From NCBI GenBank assembly GCA_030052355.1, contig JASIGS010000347.1:1-7689 (forward strand): 7,689 bases of DNA, given 5' to 3'. The notes under the pieces were generated by a model. The model did not search any database. It was not told the origin of the DNA and saw nothing but the letters and a program-made list of their open reading frames with translations. This document shows positions 5,553 to 7,689 of this stretch, one piece after another. The stretch is from Streptosporangiaceae bacterium. Its GTDB lineage: Bacteria > Actinomycetota > Actinomycetes > Streptosporangiales > Streptosporangiaceae. The position numbers and the translations under genes were made by a program. Within the stretch, counting starts at the first letter, position 1, and every line of letters starts with the position of its first letter.

Positions 5553-6102
5553 GAAGAGCCCGGCCGCGCCTGTCGTCATGACCGCGGACGGCGGCTCGCT
5601 GGTGGGCCTCGGCACGCTGCTCCGGCACGTCCTCGACGAGATGGACGACGACATCGCGACCGTGCTCGCAGACCTCGACATGCCGGGTTACCGTGGGCGC
5701 TTCAGCGCGATCGTCCGCGCCCTCGTCGCCCTCGGCCCGGTGCCGATCCGCGACATCGCGCGGGCGATCGCGGTCACGCACTCGGCGGCGAGCCAGACCG
5801 TGGCCGAGATGGCCAGGCGCGGGTTCGTCGTCCTGAAGCCAGGCGAAGACGCGCGGCAGCGGGTCGTGCACCTGACCGCCAAGACCAGGGCGCTGCTGCC
5901 GAAGATCGAGGCCGAGTGGGCCGCCACCGCGTCGGCCGCGGCAGAGATGGACGCCGAGCTGCCGTTCCCGCTGGCAGAGCTGGTCCCGGCGATCGCGGCG
6001 GCGCTGCAGCGGCGCTCGTTCCGGCGGCGGATCGTCGAGTCCGCCTGGGCGCAGGACCACCCCGAGTTCGCCGCCAGGCTCGACGCCGCTCGTCAGTCAT
6101 GA
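5536..6102 (+). CDS. MarR-family transcriptional regulator
   Basis: The 188-residue protein has a MarR winged helix-turn-helix. A helical N-terminal part (residues 22-65) leads into VPIRDIARAIAVTHSAASQTVAEMARRGFVV (69-99), where IRDIARAIAVTHSAASQTV is the helix-turn-helix. The wing KPGEDARQRVVHLTAK (101-116) carries the family's D-x-R-x-R-like wing tip. A long dimerisation helix region closes the protein. Such proteins bind palindromic DNA as dimers and usually release it when a phenolic or toxic ligand binds. The gene starts inside the hydrolase gene (17-bp overlap) without a good ribosome binding site, so it is probably translationally coupled; ATG 5578 is an alternative start. It ends in an ATGA overlap with the exporter gene. 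The palindrome at 4558-4574 is its likely target. The ligand is unknown; the family call is firm although the N- and C-terminal ends are longer than in minimal MarR proteins (about 140-150 residues). Confidence 0.87.
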   Translation: MPAVPRKSPAAPVVMTADGGSLVGLGTLLRHVLDEMDDDIATVLADLDMPGYRGRFSAIVRALVALGPVPIRDIARAIAVTHSAASQTVAEMARRGFVVLKPGEDARQRVVHLTAKTRALLPKIEAEWAATASAAAEMDAELPFPLAELVPAIAAALQRRSFRRRIVESAWAQDHPEFAARLDAARQS

Positions 6103-7406
6103 AGCTGCTGACCGACATCTCGCCGCTGCGCGAGGACGCCAGGTTCCGCAGGCTCTGGGCGGGGAACACGCTGTCCGCCGTCGGCAGCTCGCTGGGTAGC
6201 TTCGCCTTGACGCTGCAGGTCTACGACATCACCAGGTCAACGTTCGCGGTAGGCCTGATCAGCTTGTGCAACCTCGTGCCGACGCTGGGCATCGGGCTGT
6301 TCGGCGGAGCCCTGGCGGACACCGTGGACCGGCGCAAGCTCGTGCTGATCTGCACCGGCGCGCAGGCACTGGTCTCACTGGCGCTCGCCGCTCAGGCGTT
6401 CGCCGGCCTCTCGGCGGTCTGGCTGCTGTACTGCCTGGCCACCACGGCCTCGGTGGTCAGCACGATCAACACGCCCGCCAGGCAGACGTTCGTGCCCAAC
6501 CTGCTGCCTGCCGGCAAGCTGCCCGCCGGGCTGGCGCTGAACAGGATCAGCTTCCAGGTCGTGCTGCTGGCGGGTCCGGCGCTCGCGGGGCTGATAACGG
6601 CCGCTGCGGGCCTGCGGGTCTGCTACCTCGTCGACGCGATCAGCTTCGGCGCAGCGCTGTACGGCGTCGGCAGGCTGCCCGCGATGCCACCCCGCCCGGG
6701 TGCACGGCCGGGGCTGAGCGCCGTCGCCGAGGGCATCGGCTTCATCAGGCGCAGTCACGTGCTGGCCGGCGCGTTCCTAGCCGACCTCAACGCCACCGTC
6801 TTCGGCCTGCCGGTCGCCCTGTTCCCGGCCATCAACGCCGAGCGCTTCGGCGGCAACCCGGTGACACTCGGCCTGTTCACCGCGGCGATCGGCGCCGGAG
6901 GCCTGGTGAGCGCGGCGTTCACCGGCCCGGTACGGCATGTCGCGAGGCAGGGTGTGTTCATGCTCTGCACCGTTGCGATCTGGGGCGCGGCGTTCGCGGG
7001 CTTCGCGCTGGCGCACAGGTTGTGGCTCGTGCTCGGCCTGCTGGCGCTGGCAGGAGCGGCCGACACCTTTACCGTCGTGCTGAGGTCGACGATCGTGCAG
7101 TCCGTGACCACCGAGGCGCTCCGCGGCCGCCTCACCGCGGCCGAGTACGTCGTCGGCGCGTCCGGCGGCTCGCTCGGCAACCTTGAAGCGGGTGCGCTCG
7201 GGTCGCTGACTACACCGAGCGTCGCCGCACTGGCCGGCGGTATCGTGACGGTCGCGATGTCGGCGGTGATCGGCGCGGCGCTGCCGCGCTTCGCCCGCTA
7301 CCGGGCCGACCGAGGAGAGGCCGATGAGGATCGCAGTGACGGGCGCATCCGGCCGGCTGGCGCGCCTGACGACAGCCGAGCTGCTCAGCCGAGTACCCGC
7401 CAGTGA
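6099..7406 (+). CDS. MFS exporter (EntS/MFS_3-like major facilitator transporter)
   Basis: The 435-residue membrane protein has about 10-12 hydrophobic segments spread from residue 18 to 397. It starts with LREDARFRRLWAGNTLSAVGSSLGSFAL, the opening characteristic of the MFS_3/EntS exporter group. MFS motif A is present as GGALADTVDRRK (69-80) between segments 2 and 3, and TPARQTFVPNLLP (125-137) is another typical element of the group. The middle loop (about 195-215) separates the two halves. Transporters of this group drive out siderophores, drugs or other small molecules using the proton gradient. The start is ATG 6099, sharing ATGA with the marR stop, so translation is coupled. The hydrophobic core ends near residue 397; the last 27 residues (409-435) are a hydrophilic Arg/Asp/Pro-rich tail encoded wholly within the next gene. 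Export of whatever the MarR protein senses is the likely job; the substrate is unknown. Confidence 0.9.
   Translation: MKLLTDISPLREDARFRRLWAGNTLSAVGSSLGSFALTLQVYDITRSTFAVGLISLCNLVPTLGIGLFGGALADTVDRRKLVLICTGAQALVSLALAAQAFAGLSAVWLLYCLATTASVVSTINTPARQTFVPNLLPAGKLPAGLALNRISFQVVLLAGPALAGLITAAAGLRVCYLVDAISFGAALYGVGRLPAMPPRPGARPGLSAVAEGIGFIRRSHVLAGAFLADLNATVFGLPVALFPAINAERFGGNPVTLGLFTAAIGAGGLVSAAFTGPVRHVARQGVFMLCTVAIWGAAFAGFALAHRLWLVLGLLALAGAADTFTVVLRSTIVQSVTTEALRGRLTAAEYVVGASGGSLGNLEAGALGSLTTPSVAALAGGIVTVAMSAVIGAALPRFARYRADRGEADEDRSDGRIRPAGAPDDSRAAQPSTRQ
7312..7320 (+). promoter_or_regulatory. Ribosome binding site of the NmrA-like gene, inside the exporter gene
   Basis: GAGGAGAGG lies three bases before ATG 7324, with the GAGG at its left end giving eight bases of spacing. 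It decides the start of the NmrA-like gene and shows that this gene really begins inside the 3' end of the exporter frame. Confidence 0.6.
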
Positions 7407-7689
7407 CCTGATCCTGATAACCCGCACGCCCGAGCGCATCGCGGACGTGGCGGGAGCCGCCATCCGGTACGGCGACTTCGATGACCCCGACGGCCTGGCA
7501 GCTGCCTTCGCCGGCGCGGAGCGCGCGCTGGTGATCAGTGCCATCGGGCCGGCCGGCCGGCACCGCACCGCCTTCGAGGCCGCTGTCCGGGCCGGCGTCG
7601 GGCACCTCTTCTACACCTCCGTGCAGAACCCGGTGGAGGGCAACCCGTTCCCCCCGGCCGCCGGCCAGCGCGCCAGCGAGCACGCGCTG
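7324..7689 (+). CDS. NmrA-like NAD(P)-binding protein, N-terminal part (3' end outside window)
   Basis: From ATG 7324 the frame stays open to the window end (122 residues). It begins MRIAVTGASGRLARLTTAELL, a Rossmann strand and GxxGxxx-type glycine loop (residues 7-13). ILITRTPERIADVAG follows, where Arg34 points to NADP(H); then IRYGDFDDPDGLAAAFAGAERALVIS (47-72) and HRTAFEAAVRAGVGHLFYTSV (80-100). This order is typical of NmrA-like proteins and of the NAD(P)H:quinone reductase 2 (YtfG) group of atypical SDRs. These either reduce quinones or azo compounds or act as redox-sensing binding proteins; no decision is possible without the C-terminus. GAGGAGAGG (7312-7320) sits just before the ATG and is an excellent ribosome binding site. 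The gene overlaps the exporter by 83 bp, an unusually long overlap, and probably belongs to the same operon. Confidence 0.85.
   Translation, partial: MRIAVTGASGRLARLTTAELLSRVPASDLILITRTPERIADVAGAAIRYGDFDDPDGLAAAFAGAERALVISAIGPAGRHRTAFEAAVRAGVGHLFYTSVQNPVEGNPFPPAAGQRASEHAL

Noticed and set aside
5440..6060. Minus-strand open frame opposite marR
   Set aside because: Arg-rich translation typical of GC-rich antisense frames; marR is clearly the real gene.

Overview
The window is GC-rich DNA (strong G/C bias at third codon positions, GTG as well as ATG starts, frequent short gene overlaps, probable leaderless starts) and looks like the chromosome of a high-GC actinomycete. I cannot name a genus. 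It carries seven complete protein genes of recognisable family, one very small probable gene, and two genes cut by the window edges. I see no tRNA, rRNA, CRISPR array, insertion sequence or attachment site.

Left part (1-2366): the C-terminal end of a flavin-dependent monooxygenase-like enzyme runs rightward and meets, tail to tail, a leftward branched-chain amino acid aminotransferase (ilvE, 634-1743). Directly upstream of ilvE, on the same strand, is a 46-residue ORF (1777-1917) with a good ribosome binding site. The next 449 bp (1918-2366) hold no convincing gene. They contain a large imperfect inverted repeat (2021-2099), which would sit at the start of the small-ORF/ilvE transcript as a folded leader, and a possible promoter just upstream of it.

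Middle (2367-4485): a rightward pair encodes a VOC/glyoxalase-fold protein and a small NAD(P)-binding protein of the F420-dependent NADP oxidoreductase family. The pair is closely spaced and probably co-transcribed. Its end overlaps by 14 bp the end of a leftward extended-SDR (NAD-dependent epimerase/dehydratase) gene.

Right part (4486-7689): a short divergent intergenic region separates the SDR gene from a rightward, tightly packed operon: proline iminopeptidase-like alpha/beta hydrolase, MarR-family regulator, MFS exporter, and an NmrA-like NAD(P)-binding protein cut by the window end. The last three genes each overlap the one before. Both divergent genes have a -10-like hexamer ending exactly six bases before the start codon, with no usable Shine-Dalgarno, as expected for leaderless transcripts. 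A 17-bp palindrome overlaps the hydrolase -10 element and is the natural candidate operator for the MarR protein. Regulator, exporter and hydrolase together suggest a small-molecule or peptide-like toxin defence (hydrolyse and export) controlled by MarR; that role is inference.

I do not see a clearly unprecedented system. The points most worth a second look are the small ORF plus structured leader in front of ilvE, the palindrome/leaderless promoter region, departures from family consensus in the hydrolase, and the 83-bp overlap at the exporter's 3' end.
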